Positions 6,962-14,431 are shown, numbered from the stretch's first letter. The stretch: DNA of 15,246 bases from an uncultured Planctomycetales bacterium (GCA_937907525.1 CALCIB010000014.1:1-15246), one strand, 5' to 3'. Notes: generated by a model not told the origin, from the letters alone. Made by a program: numbers and translations.

Positions 6962-7089
6962 CCCTTCTCCCCTTGTGGGAGAAGGTGGCCGAAGGCCGGA
7001 TGAGGGGGGGGCGTCTCCAGAGGGTTTCGGTCGCGCCCACCCCTCATCCGCCCCTCCGGGGCGCCTTCTCCCACAAGGGGAGAAGGGAT
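6962..7089. repeat. Composite palindromic repeat, type A, copy 2
   Basis: The left arm (6962-7010) matches copy 1: CCCTTCTCCC hairpin, GGCC-GAA-GGCC, GATGAGGGG. The right arm (7040-7089) has a changed second hairpin, CGCCCC-TCC-GGGGCG instead of GGCCC-TTC-GGGCC, so pairing is kept although the bases differ. The centre is short, about 30 bp. It lies in the 341-bp gap 6814-7154. The rest of that gap holds only the flanks of this repeat and no gene. Confidence 0.85.
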
Positions 7090-7139
7090 TACGCATCCTC
7101 GCTCGCGATGGTATTCGATAATAACGACCCATACACATT

Positions 7140-7159
7140 CTTAGGTGCGGCCTACTACG
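7140..7159 (-). repeat. TAGTAG-type repeat overlapping the methyltransferase stop
   Basis: The minus strand reads ACGTAGTAGGCCGCACCTAA. The two TAG triplets are in frame with the methyltransferase gene and form its tandem stop codons. The following 80 bp toward the type-A hairpin align by eye with 5217-5297. Confidence 0.6.
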
Positions 7160-7940
7160 TCTCGGCGCGGAAGAACCAATCCCAGGAGGGGGGGCGATCG
7201 GCCAGTTCGGCGGCGGCGGCGAAGTTCTCGTCCCAGGGGTAGAGGACGCGGTCGATGGCCGTGGAGCGGAACCCGGCCCTGCCGAAGCGATATTCGAACT
7301 CGAACGGCTGCCAGAACTTCTGGCGGAGCCCCTGGAACCGGAAGCGGCCCAGGGCGAAGTCGTAGTAGCGGAATTCGCCGTGGACCCTGGCGAAGGTCTC
7401 GGCCTCGTCGGGGCCCAGTCCGCGTTCCAGGGCGTGGTCGTACAGCAGCATGCCGTGGTACTGGATCGCGTCGATGGAAGGCGCGATCCCGAGGAAGACC
7501 CCGCCGGGTCGCAAGGCGCGGCGGACGGCCCCGAGCGTCGCGTGGATCCGGCGGACGTCGGGCATCACCAGCGAGTTGATCGCGACCGCCACGTCGAGCG
7601 TGCCGGCCAGGTCGTCCAGGTCGTCCATCGACCGCTCCAGGAACGTGACGCGGTCGGCGTCGGCCGGGGCGATCCGCTCGCGGGCGCGCGCCAGCATTCC
7701 GGGGGCGAAGTCCAGGGCCGTGACCGCGCCAAACCGCGCCAAAAGCGTCGGCAAGAGCGGGCCGGTGCCGCAGCCCAGGTCGGCGACCGCCGCCGCCTTG
7801 TCCGCCAGGCCGTCGAGCGCCTCCCAAAGCGGGTTGCGCACGGCGGGGCCGTAGGGGTTGAGAAAGGTCTCGTCGTACCGCGCCGCGTGGCGACTCCACG
7901 AGCGCCTTTGGTCGGGCGTCTTCCGGCTGGATTGGGTCAC
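7155..7940 (-). CDS. Class I SAM-dependent methyltransferase
   Basis: Predicted cytoplasmic methyltransferase of 261 residues. SAM-binding motif I is AVADLGCGTG at about residues 51-60. The acidic end of the second strand is in TALDFAPGMLARARERI, and the post-motif region is LDVAVAINSLVMPD followed by LRPGGVFLGIAPS, a usual Methyltransf_11/25 layout. The C-terminal part is rich in aromatic residues (FRFQGLRQKFWQPFEFEYRF), which may form a substrate lid. The substrate is unknown. GTG at 7940 was chosen: the conserved start region (SRHAARYDETF) follows shortly after, while the open frame further up to 8069 is basic and low in complexity. The gene ends in tandem TAG codons supplied by a dispersed repeat. 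Confidence 0.85.
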   Translation of the reverse strand: MTQSSRKTPDQRRSWSRHAARYDETFLNPYGPAVRNPLWEALDGLADKAAAVADLGCGTGPLLPTLLARFGAVTALDFAPGMLARARERIAPADADRVTFLERSMDDLDDLAGTLDVAVAINSLVMPDVRRIHATLGAVRRALRPGGVFLGIAPSIDAIQYHGMLLYDHALERGLGPDEAETFARVHGEFRYYDFALGRFRFQGLRQKFWQPFEFEYRFGRAGFRSTAIDRVLYPWDENFAAAAELADRPPSWDWFFRAET

Positions 7941-8111
7941 GATCCGAATCGCTCCCGCCCGGCGCGCGCCGGGGCCCCCTCCTCGGCCGACCGATCGCGG
8001 GCCGAGGCGGCGAGGTCGAACTGACGGCTTCAAGAATCGTAGATCGTATTCGACACGGCGGACGTCCACGGCGGCCTAAAATTCTCGGTTCGCCTTGGAA
8101 TGCCTTTTAAA

Positions 8112-8792
8112 TCATGAGTCGGCCTGAATAACCAGTTCGGAGCCGTCGAGGACTAGCGCGCCGAGCCTGGGGGTGGCGAGGAAGTCAAAGCGGTTGGCGT
8201 TGCCGAAGGCCCACGAGGCGGCCCTGGTTCGACGGCGGACGCGGCCGGGGAGTCGTCGCCAGACGGATCGCAACAGCGCGTCGGCGGGTTCCGGGGTTTG
8301 AACGACGACGCGGCGGCTTCGTGACAGGGCGGCGACGATCGGCGCGACGCGGTCGTCGTCGGGGTGGTCCCTCGCGGGGCCGAGGGGGGCGGGCTTGAGG
8401 CGGCCTCGGGGGAGTGGGGCGTCCCGGTCGGCGGCGGTCCAGTCGGCGCGGAAGCCGGGGACGAACGCCAGTGGGGAGGCGCCGGCGCGGCGGTAGGACC
8501 AGTGCGAGACGAACAGGGCGTGGAACGCCAGCGCGCCGGGTCGGCCCTGGTCGTCGCGTCCCAGCGACGCGGCCTGGACGATCATCCAGGAGGAGCGGTC
8601 GATCGGCAGGGCGAAGACGCTTCGGAAGCCGGCGACGCCCGGCGGGGACTCGCCGAACCGGGCGCAGGCCCGTTTCATGGCGTCGATCCAGGCCGGGGGA
8701 CAGTCGGCCGAGGCGACCAGCACGGCGTAGCCTCGCGACCAGAACGGGAAGCTGCCGTAGACCGCCTGCTCGTAACCGATCGCGCCGAACAT
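8112..8792 (-). CDS. Conserved protein of unknown function, possibly related to GTPase-associated protein 1 N-terminal domains
   Basis: A 226-aa protein starting MFGAIGYEQAVYGSFPFWSR, followed by GYAVLVASADCPPAWIDA and a segment DDQGRPGALAFHALFVSHW. These blocks recall the N-terminal domain of GTPase-associated protein 1 (GAP1-N), found at the front of large conflict or GTPase-linked proteins, but here as a stand-alone short protein. This link is from memory and weak. No signal peptide, membrane segment or catalytic motif is evident. The C-terminal third is basic (SVWRRLPGRVRRRTRA) and ends LGALVLDGSELVIQADS. ATG at 8790-8792 gives a natural N-terminus. It lies 106 bp downstream of the SMP-30 gene on the same strand, and no functional link is seen. 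Confidence 0.7.
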   Translation of the reverse strand: MFGAIGYEQAVYGSFPFWSRGYAVLVASADCPPAWIDAMKRACARFGESPPGVAGFRSVFALPIDRSSWMIVQAASLGRDDQGRPGALAFHALFVSHWSYRRAGASPLAFVPGFRADWTAADRDAPLPRGRLKPAPLGPARDHPDDDRVAPIVAALSRSRRVVVQTPEPADALLRSVWRRLPGRVRRRTRAASWAFGNANRFDFLATPRLGALVLDGSELVIQADS

Positions 8793-8898
8793 GGGTCTTC
8801 GGTTCGCTCCCGTCCCGGGTCATCGATGCCGGTGGTATCGCGTGGCCGCCGCTCGGCTAGGGTCGAGGAGAAGGTCGCGGTGGCGGAACGATCGCGGC

Positions 8899-9975
8899 TC
8901 AGGCTTTCGCCGGGCCTGGGATGCGGCCGCTGGTCTTGGTTTGGAGTCGGCCGACGTGCTTGTCGGCGGCGATGTAGAGCACGCTACCGTCCTCGGCCCA
9001 GGCGCAGTTGCCGCAGGCCGAGCCGGTGGCGATGGTCCCCAGATGCTTGCCGTCGGGGGAGAAGATCAGGACGCCGCCGGGGCCGGTGGCGAACAGGTTG
9101 CCGCGGTCGTCGACCTTCATGCCGTCGGGGAGGCCCGGTCGCTCGCCGACCATGGGGGTGACGTCGCCGAAGGGTCGGCCCGGTCCCAGCGTACCGTCGT
9201 CGGCGACGGGATAGGCGGTCCAGATCGCGCGCTTGAAGCCGGAGTTGCCGACGTACAGGGTCTTCTCGTCGGGGGAGAAGACCAGGCCGTTGGGGAAGTC
9301 GAGCTCACGGGTGAGAAGCGTGACCTCGCCGTCGTCGGCGGCGAGACGGTAGACGCCGGTGAAGTCGAGTTCCTTGCCCTGGTCGTGGTTCTCGCCCAGG
9401 AGGCCGTAGTTCGGGTCGGTGAAGTAGATGTCGCCGTTGGATTTGACGACGAGGTCGTTGGGGCTGTTGAACCGCTTCCCCTGGTAGCGGTCGGCGAGGC
9501 TCTGGAACGAGCCGTCGGCCTTGAGGCGGGCGACGCGGCGGTCGCCGTGCTGGCAGAGCAGGAGCGAGCCGTCATGGTCGAAGGTCAGGCCGTTGGAGCC
9601 GGGCTCGCCGCCGCGGGGCACGCTCCCGGTGTAGCCGCTGGGCTTGAGGAAGACGGAGAGGCCCTCCCCCCTGCTCCACTGAAAGACCGTGTTGGCCATG
9701 GTGTCGGAGAAGAGGAGCCGATCGTGGGCGCGGTCCCAGACGGGGCCCTCGATCCAGCCGGAGCTTTCGGCGACGCGCTCGACGCGGGCGTCGGGGGCGA
9801 TCAGGTCGTCGAGGGCCGGGTCGAGCCGCTCGATGGTCCCCAGGGTCGGGTTTTCCCGAGCCGACGCGCGGCCCGCGCCCAGGGCGAGGGGCGCGGCGGC
9901 CCCGACCGCCAGGAAGCCGCGGCGGGAGATGGTCCGGGTCCGAACGGGGGCGAGGGGGCGTCGCGGGTCGGTCAT
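8899..9975 (-). CDS. Tat-exported SMP-30/gluconolactonase-like protein
   Basis: A 358-aa six-bladed beta-propeller of the SMP-30/Gluconolactonase/LRE family, which hydrolyses sugar lactones or related esters outside the cytoplasm. The N-terminus has a twin-arginine signal: RTISRRGFLAVGAAAPLALG, with the RR at residues 18-19, followed by an Ala-rich end. The expected metal-site and active-site positions are present: Glu in SGWIEGPVWD, Asn in EPGSNGLTFD, Asn in FNSPNDLVV and Asp in GLPDGMKVD. Propeller-strand repeats such as KSNGDIYFTDPNYG and SPDEKTLYVGNSG are clear. The start ATG 9973-9975 was chosen because it places the RR motif at the usual distance; the open frame extends to 10053 without supporting features. 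The physiological substrate is unknown. Confidence 0.92.
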   Translation of the reverse strand: MTDPRRPLAPVRTRTISRRGFLAVGAAAPLALGAGRASARENPTLGTIERLDPALDDLIAPDARVERVAESSGWIEGPVWDRAHDRLLFSDTMANTVFQWSRGEGLSVFLKPSGYTGSVPRGGEPGSNGLTFDHDGSLLLCQHGDRRVARLKADGSFQSLADRYQGKRFNSPNDLVVKSNGDIYFTDPNYGLLGENHDQGKELDFTGVYRLAADDGEVTLLTRELDFPNGLVFSPDEKTLYVGNSGFKRAIWTAYPVADDGTLGPGRPFGDVTPMVGERPGLPDGMKVDDRGNLFATGPGGVLIFSPDGKHLGTIATGSACGNCAWAEDGSVLYIAADKHVGRLQTKTSGRIPGPAKA

Positions 9976-10089
9976 CGGTCGGCGTCTCCGGGGTGTCGGG
10001 CCCGATCGCGGACCCTCGATCCCGAAGCTATCCGATGTCGAGGCCCCCCGCAACGCGCCGGCGGACGTCGCGGGGGAGGGCGCGGCGGA

Positions 10090-10389
10090 TCAGGCGACGG
10101 CCCGGGCGTCGTCGTCGCCCGCGTCGTGGTAGACCAGCAGGTCGGTGCGGTGGAACTCCTCGTGGGTGATCTCGAAGGGGGCGCCGGCGACGGCCCACAG
10201 CCCCTCGACCACCTCCTCGATCTCGCCTTCCGGCTCGTCCCAGAGGGCGATCATCGTCTCCTCGCCGCGAACCGTCACCTCCAGGCCCTGGTCCGTCAGG
10301 TAGCCTTCGATCGCGGCCCGCTTGGCCGGATCGACGGTGAAGGTCCAACGGATCATGTCGATCGTCGGCGTCGCGTCCTCGGCGCTCAT
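10090..10389 (-). CDS. Small acidic protein of unknown function
   Basis: A 99-aa acidic protein (MSAEDATPTIDMIRWTFTVD...). It has an alternating strand-helix pattern: IRWTFTVDPAKRAAIEGYL, LEVTVRGEETMIALWDE, EIEEVVEGLWAVAGAPFEIT. This suggests a small alpha/beta fold. No cysteines, signal peptide or membrane span. The strong ribosome binding site AGGAGGG just before the ATG at 10387-10389 supports it as a real gene. It is not recognised as any named family. It is transcribed away from the YqeY-family gene and toward the SMP-30 gene, 114 bp from the latter's start. Confidence 0.7.
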   Translation of the reverse strand: MSAEDATPTIDMIRWTFTVDPAKRAAIEGYLTDQGLEVTVRGEETMIALWDEPEGEIEEVVEGLWAVAGAPFEITHEEFHRTDLLVYHDAGDDDARAVA

Positions 10390-10461
10390 GGTCCCTCCTG
10401 GTCCCTTGGGGTGGTGGCTGATCCGAACGTGTTATTCCCATCGGCCCGTCGACCGCGCGGC

Positions 10462-10491
10462 TTGAACGATCGGCCGTCGGGCGGGGATGAT
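10462..10491 (+). promoter_or_regulatory. Possible promoter of the YqeY-family gene
   Basis: TTGAAC (10462-10467) and GATGAT (10486-10491) are separated by 18 bp, about 50 bp before the ATG at 10540. The -10 match is weak. Confidence 0.25.
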
Positions 10492-10539
10492 GGAGACGCC
10501 GATCCGGCCAAGGGGCCGATTGCGGGGAGTCGAATCGAG

Positions 10540-10941
10540 ATGACGATCGTCCAGGAGATGCGGGCCCGGCTCGGCCCGGCGATGAAGGCCAGGGACGCCG
10601 CTCGGACGGCGTTCCTCCGCTACTGGATCGCCCAGTTCACCCTGGGGACCGGCGCGGAGATGTCGGACGCCGACGCGGTCAAGAAGATGCGCTCCGTGCT
10701 TAAGGAGGCGAAGTCGGGCGCGACCACGTTCACGGCCGAGGAGCTGGAGATGATCCGCGAGTGGGTGCCGCCCAGCCTCGCGCCGGAACAGATCCGAGAG
10801 GCCCTCGCCCCGGTCGCCGACGCCGTCCGGGCCGCGCCCAAGGAGGGGATGGCGCTGGGGGTCGCCATGAAGGCGCTGGCGGGCCGGGCGGTGGAGACCG
10901 AGGACGTCAAGGCGGTCGTCGCCGAGCTTCGAGCCGGCTGA
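10540..10941 (+). CDS. GatB/YqeY domain-containing protein
   Basis: A 133-aa protein of the YqeY family, related to the C-terminal helical domain of the GatB subunit of tRNA-dependent amidotransferase. The sequence is helical, with typical blocks: MRARLGPAMKARDAARTAFLR at the N-terminus (outline), SDADAVKKMRSVLKEAKSG, EELEMIREWVPPSLAPEQIR and PKEGMALGVAMKALAGRAVE (the family KxMGxVMxxL region). The length is somewhat short of the usual 145-150 residues. It is cytoplasmic; its biochemical role is not established, and in full GatB the domain contacts tRNA. GGGGAG at about 10524-10529, ten bases before the ATG, is the ribosome binding site. The gene is single and divergent from the 99-aa protein gene. 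Confidence 0.85.
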   Translation: MTIVQEMRARLGPAMKARDAARTAFLRYWIAQFTLGTGAEMSDADAVKKMRSVLKEAKSGATTFTAEELEMIREWVPPSLAPEQIREALAPVADAVRAAPKEGMALGVAMKALAGRAVETEDVKAVVAELRAG

Positions 10942-10978
10942 GAGCCCGTCCCTTGTGGGCGGACGAGGACGATTACGA

Positions 10979-11186
10979 TCTTCCCCCCTCGCGGGGGAAG
11001 ACAGACCGCGGAGCGGCCGGATGAGGGGGACGACACGCGAGTAAGCCGTTGAAACTCGCGAAAGCCCGCCCGAACGGCGTTGACTCCCGACGGCTCTCTG
11101 GCGCGTCCTCCCCCTCATCCGGCCCTTCGGGCCACCTTCCCCCGCGAGGGGGGAAGGCCGTCATTCCGGCCGCGGCGTCCTCATGG
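10979..11186. repeat. Composite palindromic repeat, type B, copy 1, with extended right flank
   Basis: The left arm (10979-11030) has hairpin 1 (TCTTCCCCC / GGGGGAAGA), hairpin 2 (CCGC-GGA-GCGG) and GATGAGGGGG. The right arm (about 11111-11157) is CCCCCTCATC, GGCCC-TTC-GGGCC, then the CTTCCCCC / GGGGGAAG hairpin. The arms also pair into the centre (AAGCCGT against ACGGCT). Positions 11159-11186 match the flank of the copy at 27-54. It lies 37 bp after the YqeY-family gene. The rest of the gap up to 11360 holds only the promoter at 11270-11297. Confidence 0.85.
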
Positions 11187-11269
11187 AACGGCCCCAAAGG
11201 CCCCGCCGGCGCGACCGCCAGGACCGCGACGCCCCGCGCCTTCGCGACGGCTTGCGCCCTGGGAAGAGG

Positions 11270-11297
11270 TTCGCCAGCCTTCCGCGCGTGCTATAGT
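11270..11297 (+). promoter_or_regulatory. Extended -10 promoter of the GT4-like/GH57-like operon
   Basis: TGC-TATAGT (TATAGT at 11292-11297; five of six match consensus) with an upstream TG gives an extended -10. TTCGCC at 11270-11275 is a weak -35 with a 16-bp spacer. This predicts a start near 11304 and a leader of about 57 nt. Confidence 0.5.
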
Positions 11298-11360
11298 TCG
11301 GAGCGGTCGAGCGGCGGCGCGAGGGCGTCGCCCGGCCGGACGAGGGGGGGGCGGGCGGCG

Positions 11361-12854
11361 ATGAGGATCGCGCTGGTGGCTTGGGACCTGGACCGCGAGG
11401 CGGCCGCCGCGCTGGCGAGGCTGGGCGCCGACGTCGTCGGCTTCACCCGCTGGTTCGAGGGCGAGCCGGAGCGCGAGGCCCATCCCGGCTGGCTGGAGGT
11501 CCGCTGTCCCCACCAGATCGGCGGCGAGCCCCCCGACGAGACCGCCGCGTTCGCCGTCGCGGTCGTCCGAACCGCCAGCTCCACCGGGCTGGGGTTCGAC
11601 TTCGACGTCGTCCACGCCCTCGACCGCCGGGGCCGTTCCGCCGCCTGCGAGCTGGTCGCCCACGGCGGCGGCGGGGCGGTCGTGGTCGCCTCCCACCGGG
11701 GCGAGGACGAGGCCGCCGACTTCGCCGGCCACGCCCCCAGACCCCCCGACGCCTGGTTCTGCGACCACCCCTGGGGCGCCGAACGCCTCCGAGTCCGGCT
11801 CGGGTCCGCCGCCGCGCCGATCGCCTCCATCGCCACCCAGGCCGGGCTCGCCTTCTGGACCGACCGCGAAGGGCCCCGCCTCGCCCCCGTCGAGGGCCCC
11901 AACCTCGTCGTCACCCTCCCCGAAGGCGTCCCCGCCCGCCCCCGCGCCATCGCCGAAGGATTGAAGCGGGCCCGCGCCCAGGCGCCGGGGCTGGTCGCCG
12001 CGGTCTACGGGACCGGGCCCGCCGCGGCGCGGCTCCAGCGGCTTTTGAAAGCCGACGGCCTCCTCTCCCGACGCTGGGGGACCGCCCGCGAGCCGGGCGT
12101 CGGCCGCTGGAACGGCGCCGTCTCCCAGGCCGCCGCCCTGGCCACCCCCGCCCCCCTCCTGGTCGACGACCCCTTCGCCCGCGCCTCCTGGCTGCTGGGC
12201 ACTCCGGCGATCTCCCTGGCCGAAAGCGACCCCGACGCCCTGGCCGTCGAGATCCTCGCCGGCCTCTTCGACCGCGAACGCCGCGAGACCGACGTCCGCA
12301 TCGGCGCGGCGCTCGAGGGCCCCCGGATCCAGCCCGACGCCGTGGCCGCCTCGTGGCTGCGCGCCTACCGCCGAATCCGCCCCCCCCGCCCTCGCCCGCG
12401 TCGGGACGAGCCCGCCGCGGCCAGACCCGCGCCGTCGCCGTCCCCGTTCCCAGAGCTGCGGTCGCGGCTGGCGCTGACGCCGACCTCGCCCCGCGAGGTC
12501 GTCGCCTCCTGGTCGATCCGGCCCGACGACTGGCGGACGGCGCTTCAGTGGCTGGGGCCGGAGGCCGTCCGCGCCGCGCTGGCCATCCGGCTCTTCGACG
12601 TCACCGACGTCGCCTTCAACGGCCTCAACGCCCACGGCTCCTCCGACGTGGACGTCGGCCTGGACGAGAACTCCCGGACCATCGCCTTGCCCTTCGACGG
12701 CCGCTCGCTGGCCGCGTGCCTGGGCGTCCGCTCGCGCTGGGGGTACTTCCACCCCCTGACCCACTGCCGCGTCTGCCATCTGCCGCGCGAGGGTCTGGCC
12801 CCCTCGCCGACGCCCCCGCCGCGTCGGCTCCGGGCCGCCCCGCCGCGACCCTGA
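11361..12854 (+). CDS. GT4-like glycosyltransferase fused to a DUF4912 domain, probably degenerate
   Basis: A 497-aa protein. Residues 1 to about 345 follow the two-Rossmann GT-B layout of family 4 glycosyltransferases: MRIALVAWDL, then FDFDVVHALDRRGRSAACEL, then VYGTGPAAARLQRLLKADGL. The block expected to read E-P-F-G...L-E-A-M-A-G-T-P is LLVDDPFARASWLLGTPAIS (about residues 267-286). The Asp-Pro-Phe and Gly-Thr-Pro anchors remain, but the two glutamates of the EX7E motif do not. After a Pro/Arg-rich linker, residues about 370-478 resemble DUF4912, with the strand LAIRLFDVTDVAFNG and the ending CRVCHLPREG. ATG 11361 follows a G-rich leader. The protein lies 40 bp upstream of the GH57-like gene, an association seen for alpha-glucan genes elsewhere. 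It may have become a binding or regulatory protein; alternatively it could be an active but divergent enzyme. Confidence 0.72.
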   Translation: MRIALVAWDLDREAAAALARLGADVVGFTRWFEGEPEREAHPGWLEVRCPHQIGGEPPDETAAFAVAVVRTASSTGLGFDFDVVHALDRRGRSAACELVAHGGGGAVVVASHRGEDEAADFAGHAPRPPDAWFCDHPWGAERLRVRLGSAAAPIASIATQAGLAFWTDREGPRLAPVEGPNLVVTLPEGVPARPRAIAEGLKRARAQAPGLVAAVYGTGPAAARLQRLLKADGLLSRRWGTAREPGVGRWNGAVSQAAALATPAPLLVDDPFARASWLLGTPAISLAESDPDALAVEILAGLFDRERRETDVRIGAALEGPRIQPDAVAASWLRAYRRIRPPRPRPRRDEPAAARPAPSPSPFPELRSRLALTPTSPREVVASWSIRPDDWRTALQWLGPEAVRAALAIRLFDVTDVAFNGLNAHGSSDVDVGLDENSRTIALPFDGRSLAACLGVRSRWGYFHPLTHCRVCHLPREGLAPSPTPPPRRLRAAPPRP

Positions 12855-12894
12855 TCCCGACCGCCGACGCTCGAACCGAGAGACCCCAACCGAC

Positions 12895-14235
12895 ATGCCC
12901 GCCCTGGCCCTGGTCCTGGAACTCCACCACCCCCTGCCCCCCCCCGGCCGAGGCGCCGGGCCGGACTGGGCGCGCTCCGCGGTGGAGGTCTTCTGGCCCT
13001 TGCTCATGGCGATCGACGACTTCGCCGCGCGCGGGGGCGACGCCTCGATCACCCTGGCGATCAGCCCGAGCTGGACCGCCCTGGCCGCCGACCCCTCGGC
13101 GCGGCGTCGGGTCCGCCGCGAGCTGGAGCGCGTCGGCAACGGCAACCGGCCGTTGCTGAGGTTCCTCGCCGAACACGGCGGCGACGCCATGGCCCCGATC
13201 CGAAGCTGGAACGCATCCGGCGCGGTGAGCGCGATCCCCACGACCGCCAGCCACGCCTGGCTCCCCAGCGTCGCGGCCGACCCGACCGTCGCGGCGGCCC
13301 AGATCGGCCTGGCCGCCGCCGACCACGCCTCCCGGTTCGACGCCAGGCCGGCCGGCGTCTGGCTCCCTTTTTTGGCCTACGCGCCGGGCCTGGAGACCGC
13401 CATGGCCGCCCGCGGCTTGCGGTTCTTCGGCGTCGCCGAGCACGCCTTCCTCCGCGGCACGGTCTTGCCGCCGACGCGGGCGCTGGCGCCGATGATCACC
13501 CCCGAGGGGGTGGCCGCCTATGCCGTCTCCCCGCCGCCGGGGCCCGCGGTCGACCCCCACGCCGGCTACGGCCGCGACCCCCGCTACGCCGACCCCGACC
13601 TGGCGCCGGCCGCCGCCGCCGAGCACGCCCGCCACTTCCTCGACCGCTGGACCGCCCTGGCCTTCACGCCCCCTCCCGACGCCGAACCCCCCGCCGAGCC
13701 CGTCTCCGTCGTCGCGCTTTCGGCCCACGACCTGGCGAGGGCCTGGCCCGCCGGCGGCGCCGAGATCTGGCTGGCGCGGCTGCTGGATCTGCTCGCCGAG
13801 TCCCGCGCCGTCCGCGCCATGTCGCTGGAGCTGCACCTGGCGCGGAACCCCGTGGGCGTGCTGGGCCGTCCCGCCGCGGCCGTCGGCGGGACGCTGGCGG
13901 CGCGGCCGGCCGACTCCGACCTCTACGACCGCTGCCGCGCCGCCGCCGACCTGCTGGGCTTCGCCCTGGAGCGCCGGGGGGCCCTCTCCCCCCGCGAACG
14001 CCTGCACGTCGGCGGCATGATCCGGGCGCTTTTGCAGGCCCAGCGGATCGACTGGTCGTACCCCTCCCGCGGCGGCGTCGCCCCCGACGAGGGCCTTCGC
14101 GCCGCCGCTTCCTGGCTGGCCCGGTTCCACGACCACGCCGCCGCCCTCATGTCCAGCCGTCCCGACCGCCCCCGCCGCGGCATCGGCCCCGTCTTCCTCC
14201 CCGACCTCGAACTCGACGACGCCGCCGTCCTCTGA
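12895..14235 (+). CDS. GH57 branching-enzyme-like protein with a replaced catalytic nucleophile
   Basis: A 446-aa protein whose order of motifs follows GH57 1,4-alpha-glucan branching enzymes: LVLELHHPLP at the start; TTASHAWLPSV (family THGFLPLL); AAQIGLAAADHASRFDARPA; GVWLPFLAYAPGLETAMAAR (family WLPECAY.PGLE); GYGRDPRYADPDL; LSAHDLARAWPAGGAEIWLA (family D-E-L-F-G-H-W-W); and a helical C-domain with ALLQAQRIDWSYPSRGG (family LLLAQSSDW). The Glu of WLPE, the nucleophile, is Phe159. The general-acid region keeps Asp279, but the following ELFGHWW is lost. At 446 residues it is shorter than the usual 520 or so. It is cytoplasmic and has no signal peptide. Start ATG 12895 begins the first beta-strand directly. 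It forms an operon with the GT4-like/DUF4912 gene and is likely a pseudoenzyme acting with it. Confidence 0.75.
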   Translation: MPALALVLELHHPLPPPGRGAGPDWARSAVEVFWPLLMAIDDFAARGGDASITLAISPSWTALAADPSARRRVRRELERVGNGNRPLLRFLAEHGGDAMAPIRSWNASGAVSAIPTTASHAWLPSVAADPTVAAAQIGLAAADHASRFDARPAGVWLPFLAYAPGLETAMAARGLRFFGVAEHAFLRGTVLPPTRALAPMITPEGVAAYAVSPPPGPAVDPHAGYGRDPRYADPDLAPAAAAEHARHFLDRWTALAFTPPPDAEPPAEPVSVVALSAHDLARAWPAGGAEIWLARLLDLLAESRAVRAMSLELHLARNPVGVLGRPAAAVGGTLAARPADSDLYDRCRAAADLLGFALERRGALSPRERLHVGGMIRALLQAQRIDWSYPSRGGVAPDEGLRAAASWLARFHDHAAALMSSRPDRPRRGIGPVFLPDLELDDAAVL

Positions 14236-14362
14236 ACGACCCCTCGAAATTGGCTTCGCTCGCGCGCCGCCCGGCCGCGTTGCGTCGTTGCAACCTATTG
14301 GTGTAACAAGTGGTTGCGTCGCCAACGGCTTGGGTTCGCTCGTCGTTTTCGAATGTGTCCGC

Positions 14363-14431
14363 GTAGGCTGGGTCTGGACCCAGCCCTCGCGCGCCGAGGC
14401 CTTCTCCAAGCTGGGTCACGATCCAGCCTAC
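14363..14431. repeat. 69-bp palindromic element (GTRGGCTGGG family), copy 2
   Basis: It starts GTAGGCTGG and ends CCAGCCTAC. Inside it has GGGTCTGGACCC and CTTCTCCAAGCTGGGTC, as in the copy at 5066-5133. The third base pair of the terminal repeat is A-T here and G-C in the other copy. Confidence 0.8.

Noticed and set aside
8791..10539. Plus-strand open frame leading into the YqeY-family gene (716 aa in total)
   Set aside because: It is antisense to the SMP-30 gene and low in complexity. Only the last 133 residues look like a protein.
11181..13241. 686-aa minus-strand open frame opposite the GT4-like gene
   Set aside because: The Gly/Asp/Val-rich composition is typical of the antisense shadow of a GC-rich gene, with no motif.
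12625..14409. 594-aa minus-strand open frame opposite the GH57-like gene
   Set aside because: It mirrors the coding strand and shows no recognisable domain. The plus-strand frame has clear GH57 motifs.
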